Assembly: GCA_947034885.2 (NCBI GenBank) | Contig: OX344758.2 | Location: 17,325,067 to 17,389,066 of the forward strand | Reading direction: 5' to 3' | DNA from: Thuidium tamariscinum | Lineage: Eukaryota; Streptophyta; Bryopsida; Hypnales; Thuidiaceae | Length of the DNA: 64,000 nucleotides | Shown here: piece after piece, positions 35,478 to 46,755 of the stretch | Layout of the letters: each line of letters opens with the position of its first letter | Position numbering within the stretch: the first letter of the stretch is position 1 | Notes under the pieces: generated by a model | The model's input: only the letters and a program-made list of their open reading frames with translations | Databases searched by the model: none | What the model was told of the DNA's origin: nothing | Position numbers and translations under genes: made by a program

Positions 35478-37090
35478 TTCTTGGTGTTCTTAGAAAAAAG
35501 AACCTAATCACCCTCAACCACGGCCCAAAGAAGCCAAAAAGAAAAAAAATATGACCTTTACTACGGATGACCTTCACTACGGATGTGACAATCATTATAA
35601 ATGAAGAAGAAGATAATGTCTTCTCCCAAGACAAAAATAAGACACTAGTAGAGGCAGAATTAGAAGAAGGCAAGAACAACCTCTCTAGTGCTGAGAAAGA
35701 TGAACACACTCCAAGTGCAAAGCCATTGACTGATGTTGTAGATGAGTTGGAGTTACAAGAGGTGAACATATTGAAGCGCATGGCTAAGAATGGTGCGGAC
35801 CAAAAGAATCACGAGAGAAGATGCATAAACTTGACCAAACAACAAGGAAAGAGGTATTCAATATTTACGGTAGCCCTAGCCGCCAGAAGTAGTTTGAGTT
35901 GAAGCATTTGAGAAGAAATTCTCAAAAGATTGATGAAAGGAATCGGGTTGAAGTAGACCATATAGGGTGTCTTATAGGAGTACATAGGACAGAGTGGATG
36001 ACAAAGCTTCATGGGTACTCTCGTGACTTTGATTGGAGTGTCGATGATTTCAAGTCTCACCCTCGACCTCTTTTGTTAGCAATAAAGGACAAAATGTCAT
36101 CAAAGTTTGAATATTGTGGTGGGTTAGAAGATGTTCCCGAGGACATTTTTTTCCAAACTCTACTGTAACAAATGTGGACAAAGAGGTCAAAGATAAAGAA
36201 ATTGATACAATCCGGTGTTAACCTCCCTACAATTGTGAAGGCACACCATGTGGAGAACTTCAAGGCCCTTATGAAGAGGACAGACAAGATAGCATATTCT
36301 GAACGTATGAAGACCGTGCAGCAAAGCATGTAAAATGAATCAAACAGTGCACATTCAGAGGAAGTAGTGAAAACACGCCTAGTAAGTGATGTTTGCATGT
36401 TATCTATATTTTTTTCGTCATGTGATTGTAGAGGGAATTAGGTGACCATAGCATAATAAGTTTGTTATGCTATGTTATACTATTGTAGATATGAAGATCA
36501 CAAGGTATTTCCTATATTGAAATGAAGCTTTTAACAATTTAATGATGTAGAAATGAACAATCATAATGAAGGCACTTGTGTGACAATCATAAATTGAAAA
36601 TTTTGTGATATCATTACTTGTAGTTATAATGAAGAGAATCATATGACTACATGAAGTCACATTTAGATTGTTATATGTTTAGATGTAGTCATAATTATTT
36701 AACTACTCATGTGAGTGCTTGTAGTAATAAATGGCCATTTACATAACTAGTTGCAATCACATTTGGCTATTCATTGGATTTACTTTCATCTTTTATATTT
36801 GCTGAAGTTGATCTTTTGTCTAGGAAATTGAAAAATAATTTTTGTTTTTGTTGCAGACTGCACAATTAGGGAGACCTCCAACACAATTAGAAGTAGAAGT
36901 TGAACTTGCATTGTTAGAGAAGTCACGGAACAATAGCTTGCCTAGTTCTAGAGGGGTGGCAAATAATTCAAGAAGAGGCAACAAAGGTCTTGAAGGGGTG
37001 CAAAAGGAGTTGTATACCATTCAAGATTCACTGAATGAGAAATTGATTGACATTAATGAATTAGTGAATCAACTTTGTGTGAGGTAAGAA
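35478..37090 (+). pseudogene. Plus-strand TnpA-like ORF remnants of the CACTA element
   Basis: Fragments in several frames. 35567-35880 encodes an acidic/basic low-complexity protein. 35899-36168 encodes DHIGCLIGVHRTEWMTKLHG and FEYCGGLEDVPEDIFFQTLL. 36170-36380 encodes a basic stretch with NLPTIVKAHHVENFKAL. 36858-37083 encodes TAQLGRPPTQLEVEVELALL followed by a coiled-coil-like helix ending at LVNQLCV. The last two resemble plant En/Spm DNA-binding proteins (a GRPPT-type motif, then a helical tail). Introns could join them, but stops in between suggest decay. The assignment is tentative. Confidence 0.5.
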
Positions 37091-37228
37091 AGCAAAATGG
37101 AGGAAGAACACATCCATCAACTTCTCAAGTGGGCACCACAAGTGTGGAGGACATAGTCAATGAAGAATTGATGGAGGGAAATCTTAGTAATTGCAAGCAC
37201 CCCCAACCCCATGAGGACAAGGGGAGAA

Positions 37229-37959
37229 GGGTCATTGCAAGTAAACCGGTCCTATTTCGCGTCACAACGCAATCCATTTTTTTTGTTTTCCACTATAACT
37301 TTTGGAGATTAATTCCAATGAACATGAAATTTTTATTGAACATATCTAACTTGAATTTTATTAGATACCTTATTTTTTTTTTAAAAAAAAATCATTTTAT
37401 ATTTAAAAAACATTTTTGTTGAGCTATCACAAAATTACGTTTATGGTTATCATTAAGTTCGCAGTGTCTAAATTTAATGATTTGAAGACAAAACTTTCAT
37501 GGTCTATTTGCATAGGTGTAAAACCTATAAATTTCAAATAAAAATCTAAAAATATTTTTTTTTATGTCCTCCACACGAGTACAAATTTTTTCGCATAGCA
37601 CACAATTTTTGAACATTGATGATGGTTCTACGATCGTTCTTTTGGTCAAATCTCATCAAAATCAACTTTACTCAAATAGAAATTTTTTAGTTTTTCTTAA
37701 AATTGATTTTCCTATTTTTTTACAAATTAAAATGTAGAAGTACTAATTTTCATGAGATTTTGCACTTTTCTGGATTTCCTACTTAGAAATTTTTCCTATG
37801 CCTTTTCTTTCTAGGGTACCTTCTTCTTAAAGGTTTATACATGAAACATGATTTTCACTTTTTTTAAAACTTTTTTTTCTAATTTTAAAATACTCCTTGA
37901 AAAAAAAAACTACGTTTGAAAACGCTACGCTTTTTGCATGGTGTTTCTTGCAGCAACCC
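37229..37959 (+). mobile_element. 4-bp-TSD TIR element, subfamily B, copy 3
   Basis: About 731 bp. The ends are GGGTCATTGCAAGTAAAC and GTTTCTTGCAGCAACCC. The interior matches the copy at 38738-39482 (TACAAATTAAAATGT, TTCATGA, TCTAGGGTA, CTTCTTCTTAAAGGT). The 4-bp flank is not an exact duplication (AGAA / GAAA). Non-coding. Confidence 0.75.
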
Positions 37960-38045
37960 GAAAGTTGCACCTAAAACCCAAGGAGTGTCTCCATCTAAAG
38001 TTGTATTAGCAGATGCAACATATCAAGTTAGTAGAGGGTTCCAAT

Positions 38046-38640
38046 CTATACATTTCCTCCACATTTCGGAATAGTAGTCATTGCCATTGTATGTGTTGTA
38101 GAAGACATTTTTGTTAGAGAAGTATGATGTGTATTTCCAACAACTATTCTTTGGAATTTGTTTTGAATTTTTAGCAAGAAGGGGCTACCAATGGGGTGGA
38201 GACTAGAAACGACAAAGGAAAAACATTGCCTATAGATGAAATGATTGCAAAAGAAGTAGGTGGTGCAAATGGAAAGAAGGATCAGGGAAATGTCAAAAAG
38301 AGGAAGGGGGAGGTAGAGAAGTTGTTTATGGATCAAAGCGCTTGATTCACTCGAGGTACATCAACAATGAAGAAGGTCAGTGAAAAGACAATGAAGGTAA
38401 AGAGTGATTCCTAAGTGTGCTTGTTTTTCAACGTAGTACTTTGTGTTTGTGTTGTTGTACATCAAGTATGCATAGGAAAAGCCTACGTAATGTAGATTTC
38501 TTGTCAATGAATAGGATTGGAGTGGTTTTGAAATTTTGTAGTACTATGTCTTGAGGTTTGGTGGAATGTGGTTGACATTGTTGAATAATGTTTCTAAATG
38601 TGAGACTACTATTGATTGTATATGTGGATGGTATGATCAC
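38046..38640. other. CACTA internal sequence between nested elements, no gene recognised
   Basis: Short frames only. A basic segment at about 38190-38340 (+), with VGGANGKKDQGNVKKRKGEV, could be another fragment of a TnpA-like protein, but it lacks a diagnostic motif. Confidence 0.35.
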
Positions 38641-38737
38641 ACATAGGCACTAATCTTTGTGTGTATGTAACTAAGGCTAGTCATACATTTGAAAATGTAA
38701 AGGAGTGGAGGTTTTTTGTATGTGACTGTGGCCAATC

Positions 38738-39482
38738 AAGTGAATGCAAGAAAGACCTCTACTATTTGGCGTCACACTTTGAGTGACGAAGTTGTCATGA
38801 GCTATAACTTTTGAAGCATTAACTCTTTGAACTTGAAATTTGTATTTAAAATGGATGACATGATTGTTATCAAAAACCTAATTTTCCAGAAATTTTCAAA
38901 AATAATTTTATATTTAAATTCTAATTTCTCTAATTTGTCACACTTTGCAATTTAGGGTTTTTTAGTACTGGAGAGTAATTTTAATTAATAATTTGCAGAT
39001 AATATTTCTAGGGTCTATTTCTACACTAAATAGGCATGTTTCTATCAAAGGAAATTTTAAAAATCATTATTCTCTTTCCTCTACATGTGTGCTAATAGGC
39101 CTCCTTTGCGTACACATTTTTGAACAATCAAGATAGTTTTTGGATCATTATTTTGGTGAAATACCTTTAACATAAAGTCTTCCCAAATGGAAAATTTTTA
39201 GTTTTAAGAAAAATTATTTTCCCTATTCTTTACAAATTAAAATGTGAAACTATAGTGAAAGTTACAATTTTCATGAAATTCAGCACTTTTCTAGTTCTCC
39301 TACTTACAGAATTTTTCTATGCTTTTCTTTCCTAGGGTATCTTCTTCTTAAAGGTATATACATCAAATATATTTTTCACTTTTAAAAAAAATAGATTTAC
39401 TATTTATATAGTACTTTCAAAGAAAAAAGTGAATACTATACAAAATGCTACGCTTTTCAGCAGGTCTTTTTTGCAATGACCC
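38738..39482 (+). mobile_element. 4-bp-TSD TIR element, subfamily B, copy 4 (TSD AATC)
   Basis: 745 bp. The left end AAGTGAATGCAAGAAAGACC is a diverged form of GGGTGATTGCAAGAAA. The right end is GGTCTTTTTTGCAATGACCC. AATC is duplicated at 38734-38737 and 39483-39486. The interior matches the copy at 37229-37959. Confidence 0.82.
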
Positions 39483-40044
39483 AATCATATTTTTGTCTAT
39501 ATCAAAAGTTATAGTCATAATTTTGTTTTTGTAAGAAAATTTTGTCATATTTTTCTCTATGTAATTAGATCCTATTATGGCATTATACTATGTTTTAAGT
39601 AATTGGGAGTAGACACATTTTTCTTTAAATCAATAGGACTAACATGTTGGAGTGAATACTCTATTAGCTAGTTATTTTTTAAAATATAAAACAAATTGTT
39701 TTTATATTTCAATGTACACAAAGGTAGGTACTATTAGTATAGATTGCGTAAGCCAATGTAATTGAATCTAAAGTATTTTTTGTTGATTTCATCATTGGTA
39801 CTATATTTTAGCATGTGCAGACCTATTTAGTGTTTCAATTCCTTAGGAATGCAGTCTAAATCATTGATGCGCATGTAGAGTGGAGGAAGACAATCTCGGG
39901 AGTACCATGTACAAATTCATTCAAATGTCACGGATGAGGAGGCACCAAAAAGGAGAGGGGCAAAGAGGGCCTCTAAAGGGGGCAATGCATTAAAGAAGAA
40001 GAAGCCTTTTAGGAGCCTAAAATTTCCACCGGTGAGAGTTTTGG

Positions 40045-40665
40045 GAGATTCATGTAGGAAGATCATTGTCTTAAAATGTCATAGGTCTTCTTTGTGACAT
40101 TAAAGCATTGCATGACAATGAAGAGTGGGTGCTAGATATTTCAATCCATTATGATAGAGACTTCAAGGTAAAAATCCTAAAAAAGGCTCATTGTGGGGCA
40201 TTCCTAACTAAGCTCCATGTGTGGTTTGATGTTGGAATATGGGCTCTAATTGGAGAGGCACTTCTCCAAGAAGTAGCTAAGTTCCTAGCTATAGAAACAC
40301 CCATGAAGTGGGTTTTTTTGTGGGGGAAAGAAATTAGTGGTCCAATTAGAGATTTGCACAATTTTTTTGAGATGCTTCCAAATGCTTCTAATGACCCCCC
40401 CGGGGTCCTTCAAATGGATTGTGATTCCACTGCAACATCAAAATCACCAGTCATGAACGTATTGAATATTATTTACAGTATGGGTTATAAAAACTACAAA
40501 AGACAATTCCTTGAAAACTATAATGGAACCATTTCAAGCTTTGAGTCGCAACCCTTCAGACATCAAATATTGTATCAAGTCTTTGGACAAGGGAATCAAC
40601 TAGACATCAAAAACAATTGGCTCAGTATGTGTTACAAGTTCATTTTTTCTATTTCAAATTTTTGA
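40045..40665 (+). pseudogene. Orphan ORF inside the CACTA element, 185 aa open frame
   Basis: The open frame 40108-40665 encodes a 185-residue protein with no motif I recognise. Visible features are WVLDISIHYDRDFKVKILKK near the start, a hydrophobic and acidic middle (WFDVGIWALIGEALLQEVAK), and a polar C-terminal half with FGQGNQLDIKNNWLSMCYKF. A splice acceptor-like TTTTAG/CATAG and earlier basic segments (39900-40020, RRGKRASKGGNALKKKKPF) lie upstream, so the complete protein may have been longer and spliced. It may be a second CACTA protein or a captured host fragment. Confidence 0.4.
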
Positions 40666-40765
40666 AAGTTGAACTCATTTTCTTACATTGAATGAAAATA
40701 TTGTAATAATATTTGAAAGTTGAACTCATTTTCTTACATTGAATGAAAATATTGTAATAATATTT
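40664..40765. repeat. 51-bp tandem duplication
   Basis: GAAAGTTGAACTCATTTTCT, continuing TACATTGAATGAAAATATTG and TAATAATATTT, occurs twice in a row starting at 40664 and 40715, apparently identical. It begins just before the stop codon of the orphan ORF. Confidence 0.92.
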
Positions 40766-40970
40766 GGATGTTGTGAAAGTGAGAATGAAGTCATAGCAAG
40801 GTACTTGCACCTCCAAAAATCCAAGTCCTTTGTCCTTGGCCGTAGGATCCAAAGTGAAGGTGTTGGATATTGATGATGACAAGAAAGATTAAGAAAACAT
40901 ACTTGCATATGGAATCATTGTGAATCTTACTGGAGGTACACTTCATGGACGACTCATAGAGGAAGGTAAT

Positions 40971-41155
40971 ATGGTCAATTTTGTTAAAATGGCGGTATTT
41001 TCAAGTGCCATTTTGACATATTCCATGTGCCACTTTGACAAATTTCAAGTGCCATTTTGACATAGAGGCCTAAAGGTAGAGGAAGAAAATGTGCCATTTT
41101 AATAGAATGTCATGCCATTTCATTGGAATACCACCATTTTAACAAAATTGACCAT
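40971..41155 (-). mobile_element. GGTCAATTTTGTT MITE, copy 1
   Basis: 185 bp with ends GGTCAATTTTGTTAAAATGG and CCATTTTAACAAAATTGACC, an exact inverted pair of 20 bp or more. The interior repeats AAGTGCCATTTTGACA-type motifs several times. A second copy lies at 51649-51854 in the opposite orientation. Target duplication unclear. Confidence 0.85.
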
Positions 41156-41754
41156 CAATGTATCCATCATCATCACCTCCATTGTTCCAAGATAAGAAGA
41201 TGCTCTCCTATATGAAGGCAACAACAATGATGACCCTCCAATGGTGCGATTAGGAGATGCTCTGAAGTCTATTACAAAGTGGTCGTTAGAAGCTTTGCAT
41301 GAAGTCTATATATAGACTTACAAAGTGAGTGAGTGTGATGTGTGTATTCAATTTGAATAATGAATGTTTTTGAAGTTTGAAGTTTATCTATGAAACAAAG
41401 TGTTAGTTGGGTAATTAATTGAATAATTGCAAAAGACATTAGCAACTCAATAGCAAATTGTCTCATTATTTTCCAATGTATAGAAAAGGTATTAGGAATT
41501 TCTTATAGAAGGTTATGTAGATACCATACATCCCAATTGTAAATGGAATTATATACAATTTATGGAATGTGACTACACATTCCATTATGAATATCACTTG
41601 TTTGAGTTGTAATTCAAGAAATATATGAAGAAAAATATGATTTGATTGTAGTGATAGAATGAAAACTATAATTTTTGAAATGTAATTGTGTAATTTCAAA
41701 CACAACTGCATTCCGGCTTAGGAGTTATGAATTACAATCTTAGTAAATAGTAAG

Positions 41755-42265
41755 GTTGTTAAAAACATGACTCCTGATAGTCACATTGAACATCAAATGA
41801 AAATATGACTCTTGGTAGTCGCATTGGTCATCTTCAAAAAACATGACACTTGGTAGTCACATTGGAAACTCAAAAACATGACTCTAGATAGTCACAATGT
41901 CACAATGAAAATCATTCAAGAACATGATTCTTGGTAGTGACATTGGACATCATTTAAGAATATCTCTTTTGGTAGTCACATTGAAAATCGTCCAAAATAT
42001 GACTCAATTGTACGTTATGTTACACACATCACTAGAAAAAATGACTAGAAAGAGTCATTTCCTACAAAATTCAAAAAAATAACTGCACAAAGTCATATGA
42101 CACATCAATCCAAATATGACTACGTCATATGCTACGTCAACTCCAACATGACTCTCTATAGTCATATTCCATATCAGCTAAAATATGACTCTCTATAATC
42201 ATATTCTACATCATCCAAAAATATGACTCTTATAGTCATATTCCACGTCAGCCAAAAATATAACT
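41755..42265. repeat. CACTA right sub-terminal repeats
   Basis: More than ten short repeats of about 40 bp with the pattern AACATGACTC(T/C)(T/A)GGTAGTCACATTG change gradually into ATATGACTCT(C)TATAGTCATATT. These are probable binding sites for a TnpA-type protein, in line with the known sub-terminal organisation of En/Spm. TCACTAGAAAAAATGAC at 42030 may be a second, nested CACTA-like end. Confidence 0.75.
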
Positions 42266-42267
42266 AC

Positions 42268-42998
42268 GGGTGATTGCAAGAAACACTTGTCCTATTCTTT
42301 GTCCCCTTGACCTCCAACAGGTAGTTTTTTGCTCGTAACTTTTGCATCGTTTTTTCTATCAACTTGAAATTTGGAATGAAGGTGCACACAAAAGTTTTAT
42401 ATCTTGTGTAATTTTTTCAATTTTTGAAAAATTATTTTACTATTTTAAAATTGCCCCCGATTGGTTGTCTATCTTGGCCATTTTGGGGGGTTTTAGTCCT
42501 ATTTTTGACCCAAAAATGCAAATTTTTGAGCTGAAAATTGGCATGCAAGGACCTCACCTAAAGTTACACAATACCACGAAGAATTTTTTTGAAAATACTA
42601 TACTGTTCAACCTCCACATGTCGTCAAAGTGGCTGACTTTGCGTAAATGTAGAGAATAGAATTTATTTTTTCCAAAGATGAAATTTGTTGGAAAAGAAAG
42701 ACCTTTACTTGGAAAAAAAATTTATTTTTCATTTTTATTTTTTGAATTTTTTTACTATTTTTACCAAACTAGTGAAAAAAAGAGTTATTTTCATTGTATT
42801 TTCCATTGTCTATAACATTTAGAGAAAAAAATTCTTAGGTCTGAATTTCAAGAGACATAATATTCTCATTGCTCTTCAAGTTATCCATATTTTTTTCAAT
42901 TTAAAATAAATTTATTTCAAAGGGTCATAGGATTCACAGGACTCATTGATTATGAGCCATTTTGAGCCAAAACCGGTAAGTGGTTCTTGCAACGACCC
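42268..42998 (+). mobile_element. 4-bp-TSD TIR element, subfamily A, copy 2 (TSD CTAC)
   Basis: 731 bp. The ends are GGGTGATTGCAAGAAACACT and GGTTCTTGCAACGACCC. CTAC is duplicated at 42264-42267 and 42999-43002. It is highly similar along its length to 32150-32875, in the same orientation. It sits in the CACTA right sub-terminal region. Confidence 0.88.
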
Positions 42999-43675
42999 CT
43001 ACATGAAGTCATAAATCAAAAGGCTTTTTTTCTTTCTTTCGAGCAACTCAAGAGAAAGTCAAGCCTCTAAGGATAGTCAACATATACGCCATGTTGGCAA
43101 AAAATGGCTAAATATGGTTAATTATACCCCCCAATGTATATGACTGCAAATATGACTCATGTCCAAAACGACTCATCAGTAACGACTAGACCTAGTCATA
43201 CCATGAATCATCTACAGTGCAGTCATATTTTGCAATCATAAAATATGCATTTTCTAGTAGTTAAGTGCCCTATCAAGTGCAAGCATGCTAATAGGAGCCA
43301 ATTTGTGCGTAACTACTACTTTTTTTATGAATCTTTATTCTATCTCTTGGATATGACTTGAAATATGAACAAAAATTGTAATACATTGTTCTTTAGTTAT
43401 GGCTAATTAACATAATACAAAACAAAAACAAATATGTCAAGTTTTAAGTGTTAAAAGACAAAAATGTAGTTGTAACCACTACTTAATTGGTTGAATAAGC
43501 AACCCATAATAAATGATTTAAAAACTGTTTTGGATGAACAATCAATAATTTTTGGTAGAATATTCAAATATGAATATATTATGGATGACTTATAGATTTA
43601 ATATGGACTATTTTGGATGAACGTGAGGTTCATGTTTGGGCAAGCCTAATTCTGCATCTAGATTTTTTAGGTAGA

Positions 43676-44760
43676 TTCCGGGGGGGTGAGTGTCACCTTT
43701 GGATATAAAAGAGCACTTATTTATTCCATCAAACCCTCTTATTCTCTCTAATTGATCTCTACATGTATGTAGGAGATTAGGACCTAATTTACTTTGAAAC
43801 TCTTGGTGTTTAAGCTAAGAGCCCTTTCATGATCAATTTTGGGCTTGTTGTAACCCTTGATTAATTTATTTTGACCCTTGGAGGCTTGAGAGCCTTCCTT
43901 GGGTATACTTTTGTAGAAACCATAATGTTAACTACATGTGAGGTTCTATTTTATGCCTTTGGGACGTGTGGTAATCCTTGTAGATGATTTGACTGGATTA
44001 CATTGATAGAATACTAATCCTAGAGTTCACCCCCTTATATCTTGGCGATGCCGCTTTGAAGGCCTCTAGTTGTGAAGTAACTTGTGAGAGAATGAGTGAA
44101 GTTGTTGTTATGTGACACTTGGCACTTTTTCCTCTCCCTTTTCTCTTGGCTTAGAAAGTTTGAATAAGTTTCATAAGAATGGCGAAGCTTTGAATTCCCT
44201 AGGGGTCAAACACTAACAATCCATCTTCTTCCCCTTCTTTTAGTTAGAACAATTTGAATAGGTCTAATAGAGACAACAAAGCTTTGAATCCCCTAACAAT
44301 TAAACCTCCCATTTCAAGTCTTAGTGGTGTGTCAAAACGGGTTATCACCATGAAGCTTTGAACCTCCTAGGGATAGAAAGTCTTAGTTGTGTCTCATAAA
44401 CAATTCCTTGAATGGATTTGACCCCCCTTGATATTACCCTTTTCAAAGTTTAGTTTCTAAAAAATTTAAAATTATCCAACACTTAGCTTCCAAAAGTAGA
44501 TGTCCACTCAATAGATAAAGTGAAGAAGGTGAGGGTTATTTTGAAGTAACTTTTTTATATTCTTTTTTTTGAATTATATCTCCCTAGTTAGTCAATGTAG
44601 GATGTGGGTGCTTTATTCCCACCCTCGGAATCAAGTAATCACAACCAAACTCTAGTGTAACTAACTCCTATGACCTATAGGTGTCTAAGCGTCAATCCAT
44701 TGTGCCTTCTAAGCAATGGATCTTCTTACTAGCCTACCTACTCTAATGCGTAGTTTAGTT
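43676..44760 (+). repeat. Long dispersed repeat L, copy 1 (possible LTR)
   Basis: It begins GGGGGGTGAGTGTCACC and shortly after has GGATATAAAAGAGC, a TATA-like element. At 44140-44400 it carries three spaced GAAGCTTTGAA...CCCTAGGGG-type motifs. At 44604 it has GTGGGTGCTTTATTCCCACC. Corresponding segments occur in inverted orientation at 45640-46755 and, for the last part, at 49085-49232. A promoter-like start fits a solo LTR, but no retroelement genes, TG...CA ends or target duplication were established. Confidence 0.5.
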
Positions 44761-44984
44761 CTACTTCAAGCGTTATTCTTTTCCTACCTAAGTGGTTTAA
44801 TTTCTTCTACTTCATGTGTTGGTGCCCTTCTCTTCTTATTCTAATTGTATGTACTTGGTTGTTCCTCTTGACCGTGACGTATTAATTCATTGATCCCACT
44901 TTACTTAAGTATTTTACCGTTCTACTCCATTGCTACGTATTATGCTTTCCTACTTCTACTTTATGTATTTGAGGCTTCTACTTC

Positions 44985-45240
44985 TATTCTATGTATTATA
45001 TTTTTTAATCTACCTCTACGTCTTGTATTATTCTACTCTACATCTATGTCTTGTACTATTCTACTCTACATCTATGTCTTGTATTATTCTACTCTACTTC
45101 TATGTCTTGTATTATTCTATTCTACTTCTATGTCTTGTATTATTCTATTCTACTTCTATGTCTTGTATTCTTTTAGTCTACTTCTATGTCTTACATTCTT
45201 CTATCCTACTTCTACGTCTTGAATTCTTTAATTTACCTCT
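44985..45240. repeat. 28-bp minisatellite, about nine units
   Basis: The unit is TCTATGTCTTGTATTATTCT followed by ACTCTACT, repeating every 28 bp (for example 45071 and 45099), with increasing divergence at both ends. Because 28 is not a multiple of three, all plus frames read as overlapping hydrophobic repeats and stay open for 110-154 codons. This is an artefact and not evidence of a gene. Confidence 0.9.
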
Positions 45241-45639
45241 ATGTATTTTGTTCCCCTATTTTACCATCCGCTATGTGTTTGTTCATTCAACCTACTTCTA
45301 CAAATTTGCTCCTTTATTCTACTTCTATGTGTTTGAGTTGCTTATTGGATTTGTGCCCTTGCCCCTCTTTAACTCACTAATTGCCATTCACTAATTGTGA
45401 TTAAATCACTAGCCCTTTGTCCCTAACTATCCCCTAATTGTATAATCAATTTAAACAAAAAAAGAGTTAGAGTTAGGAACCTACCTCTAGTGCGTGTGTG
45501 ACATCCTTGGGGTCCACGTCATCCCCACCACTCCTCCATTGTTGATTTAATTGATGTTTAATCTCTAAACTACTCCCTAAACTCTAAAAGTTTGCAACCG
45601 GCCAGCCAACAAAGCATTAGATCAGTCCTACAATATGTG

Positions 45640-46755
45640 TCTAACCAGAAAAAAAAGTCTTGATTTAGGCTTGATAGCACCGTAATGGTTGAAACAAGAA
45701 CAAATAAGACTATATTACAAGCTATTTATGTGGCGCCTCTTGGTTAGTCCGACCCGTGCAACTGTTGAGTGCATAGGCGACGTGGCGGATAAGGGGGCAA
45801 CTCCAGCACACAATATGAATGCTCAGTCCTAAATTCCAAGTTGGAACGGGGAATAAAGACTGGATTCAGGGTTAGCGACAGCATGCAAATTGAATCAAGC
45901 ACAAACAAGCCTATGTTCCAAGACTGCCAGTTCCGTGGCATCCCTCGGTTTGTCTGACCCCCGGTTGGGCTTTGCGGACTAGGGGTTGGCCAACCATTGC
46001 GGGATGACTAATTTAGCTAGGAGGGTTTTCCTCCCTTTTAGTGCTTTTCTACTAGACTTTGATCAACAAGACCTATCTAACATTGTATATTTTAGTGGCA
46101 ACTATAAAGATTTTAACCCTTGAGGGGTTTAAAGCTTCGCGGTCCCTATGGGACTTTATAAAACGTTGTAGCTAAAAGAAGGGGAAGATAAAAAGGTTAG
46201 TTACTTTGATCCTTAGGGGGTTCAAAGCTTCGCGGTCCCTATGGGACTTAATCCAATACTGTGCTTAAAAGAAGGGGGAAGAAAAAGACATTAGTTACTT
46301 TGACATTTAGGGGGTTCAAAGCTTCACCATCCCATGTGGGACTATTAAAACTCCATGATCAAGGGAAGAGGAAGAAGAGGAGGTGATACAAAAAGCTACA
46401 TACACTTGTAAGTCACTTCACTAGTTAACCCTTCGGTTCCTCCCAAGTCTCTCTCACAACAACACTCAATGATTCCACAATACTCAAAGTTATCCAATAT
46501 CAAGTTGTATGAATACCACACAGTCAAGCTTGGAGGGGTCTCAAGTCTCCAAGGTGCAAATCACAAGTGCCAAGGATGTAACAACTTCCAAAAACTATCC
46601 TTGAAGGCCTCTTTGGCATAACAAGCCAAAGAAAATCCGACATAACCTGAGCACGATAGTACTTCCCCCAAATTGTGGGGAGTAAGAGAGAGAGAGAATG
46701 AGAAGAAAATGCGCCCCTTTTATAACCAAAAGGGAATAACACCCCCCCCCTTAAT
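45640..46755 (-). repeat. Long dispersed repeat L, copy 2, inverted (possible LTR)
   Basis: In reverse complement it begins GGGGGGGGGTGTTATTCCC, with GGTTATAAAAGGGGCGC soon after, then TCTCATTCTCTCTCTCTCT. This parallels the start of copy 1. Three units of about 93 bp at 46113-46380 (GGGTTCAAAGCTTCGCGGTC then CCTATGGGAC) correspond to the three GAAGCTTTGAA motifs of copy 1. TTCCAAGTTGGAACGGGGAA at about 45835 corresponds to the TTCCCACC part. Within it, about 45645-45770 and 45850-45985 are a diverged direct duplication. Confidence 0.5.

Larger units (their letters stand above)
30180..43262. mobile_element. Large CACTA (En/Spm) transposon, about 13.1 kb, decayed
   Basis: The left end CACTACTAGAAAATGGATGT continues TTTATGACTAC. 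The right end, read in reverse complement, is AACTACTAGAAAATGCATAT continuing TTTATGATTGC. The match extends over about 45 bp with one changed base in the CACTA pentamer. Both sub-terminal regions are crowded with AGTCATATTTT-type motifs (30190-30540 and 41760-43250), the layout expected for TnpA binding sites. The interior carries tnp2, DUF4218 and DUF4216 remnants on the minus strand and other ORF remnants on the plus strand. No matching 3-bp target duplication is visible (CTG at left, AAG at right). At least six later insertions lie inside. Confidence 0.82.

Noticed and set aside
44890-45394. Hydrophobic open frames of 110 and 154 codons
   Set aside because: They are translations of a 28-bp minisatellite that stays open in several frames; residue composition reflects the repeat only.
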